From contig JACCXM010000129.1 of assembly GCA_013697005.1 (NCBI GenBank), positions 1 through 32,438 on the forward strand: DNA of 32,438 bases, given 5' to 3'. The position numbers were made by a program, and so were the translations under genes. Shown one piece after another: positions 9,456 to 17,372 of the stretch. Position 1 is the stretch's first letter, and each line of letters starts with the position of its first letter. Source of the DNA: Chloroflexia bacterium (GTDB taxonomy: Bacteria; Chloroflexota; Chloroflexia; Thermomicrobiales; UBA6265). The notes under the pieces are model-generated. The model was not told the origin of the DNA. It saw nothing but the letters and a program-made list of their open reading frames with translations, and did no database searches.

Positions 9456-9547
9456 GAGCAGGATCACCCTCGTCTGACCCTGTATACTTCGCGCGTCGAG
9501 GATCGCGCGTGATCGTCGTCAACCCGCGCCTACCCGCCGGAGACTCG

Positions 9548-11821
9548 ATGAATCTGACCAACCGGCTCGGCAGCACCGCTGCCGCGGGCCGACCTGTCGC
9601 ACTGGCGCTCCCACATCCCGTCCCCTCGCCGGAGCTCGCGCGCCTGTTGACGAAAATCCTCCTCATCCTCGGGCTCTTCGTTGCGGCCGGAGCGGCGGGT
9701 CTCGGACTCTATGCGTCATCCCATGCCGGCCGCATCTATGAAGGGGTTCATGTCGCCGGACTGGACATTGGCGGTCTCTCCGCGGCCGATGCCAAGGCCG
9801 ATCTCGACGCCCATTTCGCCACCTATGCAGAAACGCCGCTGACCCTTTCCGCAGGAGAGCAAACCTTCGCGATTACTCCGGCTGCGGCCGGCGCGCGACT
9901 CGATAGTGCGAGTACGGTCGACCACGCCATGGCCTGGGGACGGGAGGGCACGTTCTGGGATCAATCCCGCGCCTGGGCGCGCGCTCTGCTGCACGGCGCG
10001 TCGATTGCCCCGGTCATCTCGCTCGATCCCGATATCGTGCGGAGCAAGATCGCGGCGATCGCGCCGGACGTCGTCAGACCCGCCGTCGACGCGCGCTTGG
10101 CATTCAAGGCATCGGGGCAACCTGAAATCGTTCCCGATTCCACGGGCATTCGCCTCGACTACGTCGCCACCATGGCGGGGCTGACGGAGCGCATCGAAGC
10201 GTTCGCCAGCGATCCTGTTCCGCTGGTGACGCATGAAGACCCCGCGGCGGTGACGACCGCGTCTCTGACGTCCGGTCTCCCCGTGGCGAATGCCACCGTC
10301 GACGCGCCGCTGATTCTTTCCGCGGGCGACAGCTTCTGGCATATCCCGGTCGAAAGCTTGCGGCCACTGATCGCGGTCGATCCCGCCACGGCGAGCCTGC
10401 GCATCGACCGCAGACCGTTGCGCACGCTGGTCGCGGGTCTCGCCACCGAGGTGAATCGCGAGGCCACCGACGCGGGGATCACGGTCGATGGTAACGGCCG
10501 GCTCGCCGTCGTCCCCGCCGTGGCTGCCGGCGAGGTCGATGTCGAGGCGTCGGTCGCCGCGATCGCGGACGGACTCCTCGGCGGAAAAAACGACATCGCT
10601 CTAATCGTGAACGAAACCCCGGCCGCAATCTCGGATGCGTCAGCCGCCGCCGCCGTCGATCGCGGCGAGGACCTGATGGACCCCGGAATTACCCTCTCCT
10701 GGAAAGGCGGCGAAGGGGTGCTCGACCGCGGCGACCTGCTGCGCGCGCTGACCATCAATTCCCATCCTGGCGAGCAGGAACCGTTCACCTTCGGGCTCGA
10801 TCCCGATCTGGTGGGGGAGAGCCTCGGCGTCTACGCCGCGGAGTTCGACATCCCCGTCCAGGATGCGCGCTGGCGCATCATCGAGGGCAAGATTCAGCTT
10901 GCCGTTCCCGAGAGCAAAGGACGCGAGATCAACCTCGATCGCGGGGTGCGCAGCGTCATGACCGCCTTCCTCGAGGAGAAAACGGACGTCACCCTGGAAG
11001 TGCAAACGCTGCTCCCCCGCTGGAAAGGGTCCGATGGCAGCGCCATTACCCTTGGCGACGACATCCTGGGCGAAGGCGGGACATGGTACGGCGATTCCAG
11101 CGATGCCCGCCGCCTGAATGTCGAGCTGGCCTCATCCTATCTGACCGGTTGGCTGGTGCCCCCCGACGGAGTCTTTTCCTACGCCGATAGCGTCGGACTG
11201 ATCACCGAGGAGAACGGCTTCGTCACCGGACTCGGGATCGTCGACGACGGGAAAGGCGGGTTTACCACTGCTCCGGTCACCGGCGGCGGTATCTGTCAGG
11301 TTTCGACGACACTGTTCCAGGCCGCCTTCTGGAGCGGACTCCCGTTCGAAGAGCGGTATCAGCACCCGTACTACCTGCGCACCTACGGTGAGGCCGTGAC
11401 CGGTCTCCCCGGGCTGGACGCCATGGTGAATATCGAGCCGGACTGGCGGATCGACCTGAAGTTCCGGAATACCACGGGGCGCTGGATCGCGGTCATCCTG
11501 ATTCCCGACGGCGCGATGGTCTACGCCCGGATTGTCGGCACCGATCCTGGGTGGGACGTCGTCGTACCCGAGCCGACGATCAGTAACGAGGTCAAAGCCC
11601 CGACCGACATGCGCTACACCGATTCCCCCGAGATGCCGCTCGGGCAAGAACGGCTCGTCGAATCGGCGCAGGATGGTTTCGACGTCCGCATCGACCGCTT
11701 GGTGCGGGACGATGGCAAAGTCATTCTGGAAGATTCGATCTTCAGTTCCTTTGCCCCTTCCCGCAATACCACCATGCGCGGCACCGGGACCGGCGCCGAA
11801 CCAGGAACCGAAACCGGCTGA
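9548..11821 (+). CDS. VanW family protein with peptidoglycan-binding repeats
   Basis: A 757-residue membrane-anchored cell-wall protein. I prefer the ATG at 9548 (GGAG five bases upstream), but an in-frame GTG at 9509 is possible. One transmembrane segment lies near residues 40-60 (LLILGLFVAAGAAGLGLYA). The extracytoplasmic part begins with GVHVAGLDIGGLSAADA, the usual entry to PF12229-type putative peptidoglycan-binding repeats. About three such repeats are visible, each with a helix-rich and a beta-rich half. The C-terminal third is a VanW domain, with the hallmark GGGICQVSTTLFQAAFWSGL and FRNTTGRWIAV. VanW proteins occur with vancomycin-resistance and wall-remodelling genes, but their activity is not established. 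A TATACT at 9483-9488 may be the -10 of its promoter. The zincin gene follows after 59 bases. Confidence 0.9.
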   Translation: MNLTNRLGSTAAAGRPVALALPHPVPSPELARLLTKILLILGLFVAAGAAGLGLYASSHAGRIYEGVHVAGLDIGGLSAADAKADLDAHFATYAETPLTLSAGEQTFAITPAAAGARLDSASTVDHAMAWGREGTFWDQSRAWARALLHGASIAPVISLDPDIVRSKIAAIAPDVVRPAVDARLAFKASGQPEIVPDSTGIRLDYVATMAGLTERIEAFASDPVPLVTHEDPAAVTTASLTSGLPVANATVDAPLILSAGDSFWHIPVESLRPLIAVDPATASLRIDRRPLRTLVAGLATEVNREATDAGITVDGNGRLAVVPAVAAGEVDVEASVAAIADGLLGGKNDIALIVNETPAAISDASAAAAVDRGEDLMDPGITLSWKGGEGVLDRGDLLRALTINSHPGEQEPFTFGLDPDLVGESLGVYAAEFDIPVQDARWRIIEGKIQLAVPESKGREINLDRGVRSVMTAFLEEKTDVTLEVQTLLPRWKGSDGSAITLGDDILGEGGTWYGDSSDARRLNVELASSYLTGWLVPPDGVFSYADSVGLITEENGFVTGLGIVDDGKGGFTTAPVTGGGICQVSTTLFQAAFWSGLPFEERYQHPYYLRTYGEAVTGLPGLDAMVNIEPDWRIDLKFRNTTGRWIAVILIPDGAMVYARIVGTDPGWDVVVPEPTISNEVKAPTDMRYTDSPEMPLGQERLVESAQDGFDVRIDRLVRDDGKVILEDSIFSSFAPSRNTTMRGTGTGAEPGTETG

Positions 11822-11880
11822 GCGACGTTTTCACCCCTGCAACAAAGCACACGACGCCACTACTTTTGGAGATCATCATC

Positions 11881-13149
11881 ATGCCCGTCGCTCCGCCAAC
11901 GGAAAACCATAGCCGCCGCGGTCCGGATCGCCGTCTGCTGGCGGCAGGAGTCGTGCTGGCCGCCGCCGCCGGCGTCTGGGCCGGGCAACGCCTGCAGGAA
12001 CAGGCCAAAGCCCCCACCCGCGCCACCGAACCGCCGGCGCTCATCGACTGGCGCGCCGCCCGCGACATGGCCCTGATGATGAGCCGCGACGAGGCGTTAT
12101 CGATGCCCGAGCGGCGTAAGCTCGATGCGGAGTATCGCGATCTCGTTGCCCGCTGCGTCCCGATCGTCAGTGATTACACGGGCGACCAGCTTCCGGACGC
12201 CCCGGAGCGAACCTTTGCCTTCGACCGTGTCGACTGGGTCAATGCCAATATCGACGCCTTCGAACGAATGTTGGCCCCTCTGGACGGCATCCAACTCCTC
12301 GGCGATGCCGCGCAGCGCACGGTCGCCGGGCAGATGATGGGCACGGTCAATCAGAAGATTCTCAGCACCGAGATTGGACTGCTTCTCGGCTACCTGGCTC
12401 GCAAAGTGCTCGGTCAGTACGATCTGACCCTCCTCGGCCGCGAGCCGATGAACCCCGGTCGTCTCTATTATGTCCACCCCAATATTCAGGCCGCGGAACG
12501 CAGCTTGAATCTGCCCAGCGCCGACTTCCGCATGTGGCTGGCCCTGCATGAAACGACGCATGCCTTCGAGTTCGAGGCCCACCCCTGGCTGCGCGACCAT
12601 TTCAACGGGATGCTGGAGCGTTACTTCGGGTTTCTGCGCGAGGATGCGGTCGCCCTGCGCAGCCAGGGTCTCGGCGGTCTGCGGCTGTACATCGACCGTA
12701 TCCGCACCGGCGGCGGCGATTCCGGGAGCTGGCTGGAATCGCTGATGAATGCCGAGCAGCGTGCCCTCTTCTCCGCCATGCAGGCCACGATGTGTATCGT
12801 CGAGGGGTACTCCAACCACGTCATGAACGCCGTCGGCCGCGATCTGTTGCCCAATTACGCGCTCATTTCGCGCCGCTTCGCGCAGCGCCTGGAGCAGCGC
12901 TCACAGGCGGATCGGTTGTTGGCGAAACTGACCGGACTCGACGTCAAGATGGAGCAGTACCGGCTGGGTGAGCAATTCATCGACCGCGTCGTGGGTGAGC
13001 GCGGCCACAGTTTTGCCCGCCGCGTCTGGGATGGCCCGGACTCCATGCCGACGATGGCCGAGATTCGCCAACCGGACCTCTGGTTGGCGCGCATCGATCA
13101 TCGTGACGGCCGCATCCCAGTGGCGGCATCAATGCTTGCCGCTGGCTAA
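11881..13149 (+). CDS. DUF2342-type zinc metalloprotease (zincin_2), membrane-anchored
   Basis: A 422-residue zincin of the DUF2342/F420-biosynthesis-associated family; substrates of this family are unknown. The ATG at 11881 is chosen because GGAG lies nine bases upstream; a TTG at 11866 is in frame but unsupported. A short hydrophobic segment at about residues 20-35 (LLAAGVVLAAAAGVWAG) should anchor or export it. The zinc motif is HETTHAFEFEAHPWLRDH (His223, Glu224, His227), typical of the family. The middle region (LLGYLARKVLGQYDL, LYYVHPNI) and the C-terminal helix-rich part also match family habit. It sits between the VanW and DUF5946 genes, with only 16 bases to the latter, so transcription may be shared. 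A link to F420 is family association only; no F420 gene is present here. Confidence 0.85.
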   Translation: MPVAPPTENHSRRGPDRRLLAAGVVLAAAAGVWAGQRLQEQAKAPTRATEPPALIDWRAARDMALMMSRDEALSMPERRKLDAEYRDLVARCVPIVSDYTGDQLPDAPERTFAFDRVDWVNANIDAFERMLAPLDGIQLLGDAAQRTVAGQMMGTVNQKILSTEIGLLLGYLARKVLGQYDLTLLGREPMNPGRLYYVHPNIQAAERSLNLPSADFRMWLALHETTHAFEFEAHPWLRDHFNGMLERYFGFLREDAVALRSQGLGGLRLYIDRIRTGGGDSGSWLESLMNAEQRALFSAMQATMCIVEGYSNHVMNAVGRDLLPNYALISRRFAQRLEQRSQADRLLAKLTGLDVKMEQYRLGEQFIDRVVGERGHSFARRVWDGPDSMPTMAEIRQPDLWLARIDHRDGRIPVAASMLAAG

Positions 13150-13165
13150 TGACGTTCGGACGGCT

Positions 13166-13636
13166 ATGGGTTGCCAGGAATGCGGCGCTGACGTCCCCGA
13201 TGCGGAGACATGCCTCGACTATTTCCATGCCCTTTTCGCGGCCGAGGTCGACAACGACGAGCTGCGCCGGATGCACGGCCTGACGTTACTCACCTATAAC
13301 CTGCAGCATCCGTCGCTGTCCAAACCGTGGTATCAGCTTTTTGGGGCCGAAGTGATGCGGCGCGTTTTCGTGCGGGGCGAAAACTGGAGCGACGCCCTAA
13401 TGGAGACCCATCCCCGCGGTGTCGGTCGCCAGCAAGCAGATGCCGCCGTGGCGCGCCTCAAAACTGGCGGTCCTTCAGTCATGCCGGACTGGGTCATCAC
13501 GCGGCCAGTTCCCGGCGAATTGACGGTAACGTGCGTCGACCTGGCGTCGGTGGAGAGCCAGGGTGACATGGTCACGGCTTGGGCGCGCTCAGTCGCGGCG
13601 CATCGCTATCTTGGTCGAGAACGGGACCAGATCTGA
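13166..13636 (+). CDS. DUF5946 family protein
   Basis: A 156-residue small cytosolic protein of the DUF5946 family, function unknown. It begins MGCQECGADVPDAETCLDYF, with a CxxC pair that may bind metal, then HALFAAEV, and the characteristic LTLLTYNLQHPS helix. The C-terminal half (DWVITRPVPGELTVTCVDLA) is beta-rich. ATG 13166 is the only good start after the upstream stop; its ribosome site (CGGACGG) is weak, which suggests translational coupling with the zincin gene ending 16 bases earlier. Confidence 0.8.
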   Translation: MGCQECGADVPDAETCLDYFHALFAAEVDNDELRRMHGLTLLTYNLQHPSLSKPWYQLFGAEVMRRVFVRGENWSDALMETHPRGVGRQQADAAVARLKTGGPSVMPDWVITRPVPGELTVTCVDLASVESQGDMVTAWARSVAAHRYLGRERDQI

Positions 13637-13668
13637 TCGCGGTCTGCGTCCAGGTGGAAAGACACCCC

Positions 13669-14238
13669 ATGGCGTCCGCGCCCAGGCTCGTGACCGAGCG
13701 GCTCATCCTCCGCCTTGCCGAGGCCAACGACGTCCCGTCGCTGATCCACTTCTTCACGGCGAACGCCGGCCATTTCGCGCCGACCTCACCGCTCCTCCCA
13801 CCCGGCTTCCTGACCGGGGCGTATTGGCGCGATCAGGTAGTCCGCAATCGCGACGATTTCGACGCGGGCCGGGCGGTAAAGTTTTTTCTCTTTCTCCGTG
13901 ATGACCCGGACGTCGTCATCGGTGGGCTCAGTCTCAACACCATCGTACGCGGGGCCGCCTATTCCTGCGATCTGGGGTACTCACTCGCCGCCGACCGGCA
14001 AGGGCAGGGTCTGATGAGCGAGGCCGTGGCTGCCGCGATTCGCTATGCATTCGATGAGCTTCATCTGCACCGGGTGAAAGCGGCCTACCTTCCCAGCAAC
14101 GAGCGGAGCGGCCGCCTGCTGCGCCGGCTCGGCTTCGTCGTCGAGGGTTACGCACGCGACTATCTGCTGATCCAGGGACGCTGGCAGGATCAGGTACTGG
14201 TTGGACTGACGAATCCGGAGTGGCGAGCCCCAGAATGA
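13669..14238 (+). CDS. GNAT acetyltransferase, RimJ/RimL-like
   Basis: A 189-residue acetyl-CoA-dependent N-acetyltransferase. It shows the RimJ/RimL pattern: ERLILRLAEANDVPSLIHFF at the N-terminus, VIGGLSLNTIVRG in the central sheet, and GYSLAADRQGQGLMSEAVAAA, which is the acetyl-CoA pyrophosphate-binding motif A (Q/R-x-x-G-x-G/A, here RQGQGL). It continues HRVKAAYLPSNERSGRLLRRLGF and FVVEGYARDYLLIQGRWQD. Close homologues acetylate the N-terminal Ala or Ser of ribosomal proteins, but some act on antibiotics or small molecules; the substrate here cannot be read. ATG 13669 follows GGTGGAAAG and lies 32 bases after the DUF5946 stop. Confidence 0.92.
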   Translation: MASAPRLVTERLILRLAEANDVPSLIHFFTANAGHFAPTSPLLPPGFLTGAYWRDQVVRNRDDFDAGRAVKFFLFLRDDPDVVIGGLSLNTIVRGAAYSCDLGYSLAADRQGQGLMSEAVAAAIRYAFDELHLHRVKAAYLPSNERSGRLLRRLGFVVEGYARDYLLIQGRWQDQVLVGLTNPEWRAPE

Positions 14239-14259
14239 GAGCGAGTGGGGGTGACCGGA

Positions 14260-14568
14260 CTATGCACTGCGAACGGCGGCGCGGGCGTAGATCACGTCAC
14301 CCAAGGCAGTGAAGTGGGGTTCTGGATACTGCACGCCACTGTCCGCGAACGTGGCCAGGATGGCGGCGATCGCTTCTTCGGCGTTGGCGGCCGCTTCGGC
14401 GCGAGTTGTGCCGTGAGTGCGGCACCCTCGGATATCGGGCACGGTGGCGACGAAAATGCCGTCCCGCTCATCCCACTCGATCACCACGGCATAGGGCCTC
14501 GCGGCCTCGTAGTCCTCTTGAGTCATTTGGGCGTTTGGGTCGAGGTCGTTGTGTGCGTATCGGTTCAT
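14260..14568 (-). CDS. hicB: HicB family antitoxin
   Basis: A 102-residue antitoxin. The core is the partial RNase H-like HicB fold: YAVVIEWDERDGIFVATVPDIRGCRTHGTTRAEAAANAEEAI, followed by a short C-terminal tail. No clear helix-turn-helix or ribbon-helix-helix DNA-binding segment follows, so autoregulation may depend on the complex or be absent. Its ATG overlaps the stop of hicA in an ATGA junction, so the two are translationally coupled. The order toxin-then-antitoxin is the usual HicA-HicB order. Confidence 0.9.
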   Translation of the reverse strand: MNRYAHNDLDPNAQMTQEDYEAARPYAVVIEWDERDGIFVATVPDIRGCRTHGTTRAEAAANAEEAIAAILATFADSGVQYPEPHFTALGDVIYARAAVRSA

Positions 14569-14786
14569 GACTGGCGCTCATCATCTCTGTCGCGGATCGC
14601 CGCGATGGCGTCGCGGACAGTATCTTCCTGATAGTACCGCGCATCGTCGCCATCCCCCAGCGCGAGGTTCACGGTGATATCGCGGTAGCGCTCGTGTTGC
14701 CAGATGACTTGGCTGCCCTTCTGCCGGGCCGGCCGGAAGCCAGTTTTGCGCAGGTCGGCCTTGAGGTGGCGGCTCTTACGCGGCAT
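14565..14786 (-). CDS. hicA: HicA family toxin, catalytic His replaced
   Basis: A 73-residue member of the double-stranded-RNA-binding-like HicA mRNA interferases. It has the KADLRKTGFRPARQKGSQVIWQH segment characteristic of the family and a YYQEDTVRDAIAAI C-terminal helix. In active HicA the residue after K-G-S is the catalytic His; here it is Gln (GSQ), while the second His of the strand (WQH) is kept. The toxin may therefore be inactive, or a subfamily with a different active site. ATG 14786 is the only start in frame after a stop five codons upstream, and it has no strong ribosome site. Confidence 0.85.
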   Translation of the reverse strand: MPRKSRHLKADLRKTGFRPARQKGSQVIWQHERYRDITVNLALGDGDDARYYQEDTVRDAIAAIRDRDDERQS

Positions 14787-14942
14787 GCGCGAGCCGGTAT
14801 GTCACGAGCGATTCCCCGTGTCCCACACTGTTCCCGGTATTGGGCATGAGACAGGAGACGTACCGGCACTCGCAATCATAGCCCCAAGCCAGGTGATATC
14901 CTCTCAGACCAACAACACGCGACGAAAACTCCAGGTGTCCAG
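14787..14942. other. hicAB upstream region with an imperfect inverted repeat
   Basis: This is the stretch between hicA and the divergent exporter promoter. GCGAGCCGGTA at 14789-14799 and TACCGGCACTCGC at 14861-14873 form an inverted repeat with a 2-base bulge, about 60 bases apart. A TATGAT reading toward hicA (14875-14880) could be its -10, but I see no matching -35. An operator role is only a possibility. Confidence 0.3.
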
Positions 14943-14971
14943 TTGACATCCGGGCATCTCACCCTTACTCT
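14943..14971 (+). promoter_or_regulatory. Sigma-70-type promoter of the ABC exporter operon
   Basis: A perfect -35 TTGACA (14943-14948), a 17-base spacer and a -10 TACTCT (14966-14971). Transcription would start near 14978, leaving a leader of about 290 nucleotides before the ABC ATPase gene. It is the best-matched promoter in this part of the window. Confidence 0.65.
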
Positions 14972-14997
14972 GTCATCCGGCCTCGATGTGGGGCTCG

Positions 14998-15016
14998 TGT
15001 CTCGATTCGGGAGACA
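14998..15016 (+). promoter_or_regulatory. Hairpin sequestering the leader-ORF ribosome site
   Basis: TGTCTC (14998-15003) pairs with GAGACA (15011-15016) around a 7-base loop. The Shine-Dalgarno sequence GGGAGA (15009-15014) of the upstream ORF lies in the 3' arm, so folding would hide it. Confidence 0.4.
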
Positions 15017-15020
15017 GGCG

Positions 15021-15149
15021 ATGGAGCGGTTCTTGACCAACACCGGGCTTTCCGGCCGCTACAGCGGTCGGCCCGCGGTGTGCCCACGCGTGTGGGGCAT
15101 TGCGCCCGGCGCTAATGGTCGGATTCTGCCTGTCGGCGGGGAGACGTGA
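15021..15149 (+). CDS. Putative 42-residue leader peptide (upstream ORF)
   Basis: A small ORF inside the exporter leader. ATG 15021 lies six bases after GGGAGA. The peptide begins MERFLTNTGLSGRYS and ends GRILPVGGET, with its TGA at 15147-15149. The stop is 27 bases before the intrinsic terminator. The coding stretch itself contains hairpin-forming sequences (CCGCT/AGCGG near 15056-15067 and CCCAC/GTGGG near 15083-15096). I do not recognise the peptide. The arrangement is what ribosome-mediated attenuation of drug-exporter genes looks like, but coding potential rests only on the start, ribosome site and position. Confidence 0.45.
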   Translation: MERFLTNTGLSGRYSGRPAVCPRVWGIAPGANGRILPVGGET

Positions 15150-15175
15150 GCGGATAGCGTCACGCAGCACTTCCC

Positions 15176-15217
15176 ACCGCGGGCCGAGGATCAACCTCTC
15201 GCCCGCGGTTCTTTTTT
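15176..15217 (+). terminator. Intrinsic terminator within the exporter leader
   Basis: ACCGCGGGC (15176-15184) pairs with GCCCGCGGT (15201-15209), extended by GAGG/CCTC around a small loop, and is followed by TTCTTTTTT (15209-15217). It lies between the promoter and the ABC ATPase gene, so it must be read through for the operon to be expressed. It is therefore likely an attenuator. The 5' arm resembles the ACCGCG part of a T-box, but the TGGN bases needed to bind tRNA are absent. Confidence 0.8.
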
Positions 15218-15267
15218 GCCCGCATCAACCCGAGAGCGCTCACGAGAGACGACAGAAAGGGACGATC

Positions 15268-16170
15268 ATGGTTGCGACACTCGAACGGCCATCGCCAGAA
15301 CACCGTATTAATACCGAGACCGAGATCGGCAGCGCGATCGTTATGAGCCGCGTCATCGAACCGGCGGCGATCGTCGAACACGTCTCCAAGGTTTTCATCC
15401 AGCGTCCCCTGTTCCGGCGTGGCGCCGTCAAAGAAGTGCGCGCCGTCGACGATGTCTCGTTTGCGGTCGGCCGCAACGAGATCTTCGGCATCCTGGGCGC
15501 CAATGGCTCCGGAAAGTCGACGCTGATCCGCATGCTCTCGACGCTGCTGATTCCCGATTCGGGACGGGTCGAGGTCTTCGGCTACGACGTGCGCCGTGAC
15601 GAAGCGCAGGTAAAACGGCTGATCAACCGCGTCTCGGTCGAGGCTTCGTTTTTCAAGAAGCTTTCACCGGGCGAAAACCTGGCCTACGCCCTGCGCCTCT
15701 ATGGACGCAGCGGACCAGCAGTGCGGACCGAAACCTACGCGGTATTGGAGCGGCTGGGGATCGCGCGCGACAAGGTGAGCGAGCCGCTGGAGCAGTTGTC
15801 GCGGGGAATGCAGCAGAAGGTCGCCATTGCCCGCGCCCTGCTGACGTCGCCGGTGCTGCTGCAGCTCGACGAGCCGACAACCGGGCTCGATCCGCGCTCC
15901 AAGCTCGATGTGCAGGGTTTCGTGCGTGAGCTGCGCCACGGCCACGATGCGACGATTCTGCTCTGCACCCACGACATGGCCGAGGCGGAAGCCCTCTGCG
16001 ATCGCGTGGCCATTCTCGAGAAAGGCAAACTGGTTGCACTCGACACGGTCGACGGTTTGAAGCGACGGTTCGGCGCCGAGATGGGCATGCGCGACCCATC
16101 CCTGGAAGAAATCTTCATTCACTTGACGGGCCGATCGCTGGCAGAAGATACGGAGGATGACAACGAATGA
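15268..16170 (+). CDS. ABC transporter ATP-binding protein, ABC-2 (DrrA-like) type
   Basis: A 300-residue ATPase energising an exporter. Motifs in order: Walker A GANGSGKST (residues 77-85), the signature LSRGMQQK (the degenerate form typical of ABC-2 exporters), Walker B LLQLDEPTTGLDP, and the H-loop CTHDMAEAE. An N-terminal extension of about 30 residues precedes the domain. ATG 15268 follows AGAAAGGGACG. The stop overlaps the start of the permease gene (ATGA), indicating coupled translation and a two-gene operon. Substrate unknown: drugs, lipids or polysaccharides are all possible for this class. Expression is probably governed by the upstream leader. Confidence 0.93.
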   Translation: MVATLERPSPEHRINTETEIGSAIVMSRVIEPAAIVEHVSKVFIQRPLFRRGAVKEVRAVDDVSFAVGRNEIFGILGANGSGKSTLIRMLSTLLIPDSGRVEVFGYDVRRDEAQVKRLINRVSVEASFFKKLSPGENLAYALRLYGRSGPAVRTETYAVLERLGIARDKVSEPLEQLSRGMQQKVAIARALLTSPVLLQLDEPTTGLDPRSKLDVQGFVRELRHGHDATILLCTHDMAEAEALCDRVAILEKGKLVALDTVDGLKRRFGAEMGMRDPSLEEIFIHLTGRSLAEDTEDDNE

Positions 16171-17033
16171 ACCAATCGTTAGGTCCGGCGCAGCGCACGC
16201 TGCCAGGGGCCGGAATCTGGTGGGAGACCCGTGCCTCGTTGGCGTTTGTCGAACGCAACCTCTACCTGGTGCGCCGCTACTGGCATCTGGAGCTTGCCTT
16301 CCTGATTTTCAACGTCGCCTCGGCGATGAGCGTGCTCTATATCGGTGAAGCGCAGATGCAGTCCGGTGGCGGCACCGGTGAGGGCCGGTTCGATCTGGTG
16401 CTCTATCTCGGCATCGGCACCGTGGTCTGGGCCTACCTGCGCGCGGTCTTCTCCAACGTCGGCGAGATGGTCGCCTGGGAGCGCTGGGAAGGAACGATCG
16501 AGTACACGATGATGGCGCCGATCTCGCGGTTGGCGCACATGCTCGGGGTCTCGCTGTTCAGCATCGTCTACGGGCTGATTCGCTCGGCGCTGTTGCTCGG
16601 CGTGCTCGCGCTGTTCTTCAGCGTCGATTTGAGCAACGCCAATCTCGGGGGGGCGGCGGTGATTCTACTCGTAGGCAGCATCAGCTTCCTCGGTTTCGGC
16701 ATCATGGCGGCGGTGCTGCCGCTCCTCTTTCCGGAGCGAGGCGAGGAAATGACCTTCGTCATCTCCTCGATCCTGCTGCTGGTGTCGGGGGTTTACTATC
16801 CGATCTCGGTGCTCCCCGATTGGATGGAACCACTGGCCACGATCTCCCCGGCAACCTATGTGCTGGAAGGCATGCGCGCCGCGCTGCTCGATGGCACCCC
16901 GACAATGGCGCTCGGCCCGTCCATTCTGCCGATTTCGATTCTCGGTGTGGTGACACTCCCGATCGGGATCGCCATCTTCGGCTGGGGCGAACGCTACGCC
17001 AAGCGGACAGGCCGTCTGAAGCGAAGTGGATGA
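16167..17033 (+). CDS. ABC-2 type permease
   Basis: A 288-residue integral membrane protein with about six predicted helices. Two are clear near residues 35-55 (LELAFLIFNVASAMSVLYI) and 70-90; the rest lie between residues 120 and 275. A short helix carrying WERWEGTIEYTMMAPISRL before the third membrane segment is typical of ABC-2 permeases that recruit the ATPase. The conserved region VSGVYYPISVLPDWMEPLATISPATYVLEGMR matches the ABC-2 family signature near the fifth helix. It overlaps the ATPase gene by four bases and is its evident partner. Confidence 0.92.
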   Translation: MNQSLGPAQRTLPGAGIWWETRASLAFVERNLYLVRRYWHLELAFLIFNVASAMSVLYIGEAQMQSGGGTGEGRFDLVLYLGIGTVVWAYLRAVFSNVGEMVAWERWEGTIEYTMMAPISRLAHMLGVSLFSIVYGLIRSALLLGVLALFFSVDLSNANLGGAAVILLVGSISFLGFGIMAAVLPLLFPERGEEMTFVISSILLLVSGVYYPISVLPDWMEPLATISPATYVLEGMRAALLDGTPTMALGPSILPISILGVVTLPIGIAIFGWGERYAKRTGRLKRSG

Positions 17034-17372
17034 ACGAGACGCGTCACGCATCCGCCGTGCTGGCGCGGGCGTATACTGAGCAGCACAGGTTGGTTCGCAT
17101 CCGGTCCTCGCACTGCCGGAGTTCGCGTTTCGGTGCGGTGACAGCGAGTCACCGTTCATCCCCTTCGAACCATCCTGGCGTGTCCGGTCGTTGCCCCCGC
17201 TACTCCGGCCCGCACCAGGCCCTGGTGCGCAGACCGTATGCCATAGCCCCGGTCTCCCCGGTGCAGTGGCCGCCGTCGGTCGACGGTTCACGTCCGAACT
17301 CACGTCGCGTATCGACCCCGCATCTTGGACCCGGTCGTCGTCATCGCGTTATACCATCGAGGAGCACGGCTG
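17034..17372. other. Intergenic region with two strong palindromes
   Basis: No gene is recognisable in these 339 bases. A TATACT at 17072-17077 could be a -10 but lacks a good -35. CGGTGAC (17136-17142) and GTCACCG (17148-17154) form a 7-bp hairpin with a 5-base loop. CGCACCAGG and CCTGGTGCG (17211-17229) form a perfect 9-bp palindrome around one C. Either could be an operator for the downstream gene or a transcript fold. Confidence 0.4.

Noticed and set aside
15017-15060. Fluoride riboswitch (GGCGATGG start)
   Set aside because: The essential CTGATGACTCCTAC-like segment is absent and the downstream gene is not a fluoride exporter.
15176-15217. T-box antiterminator in the ABC exporter leader
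   Set aside because: The ACCGCGG part matches, but the TGGN bases that contact the tRNA end are CCCA here; no upstream stem I signature was seen.
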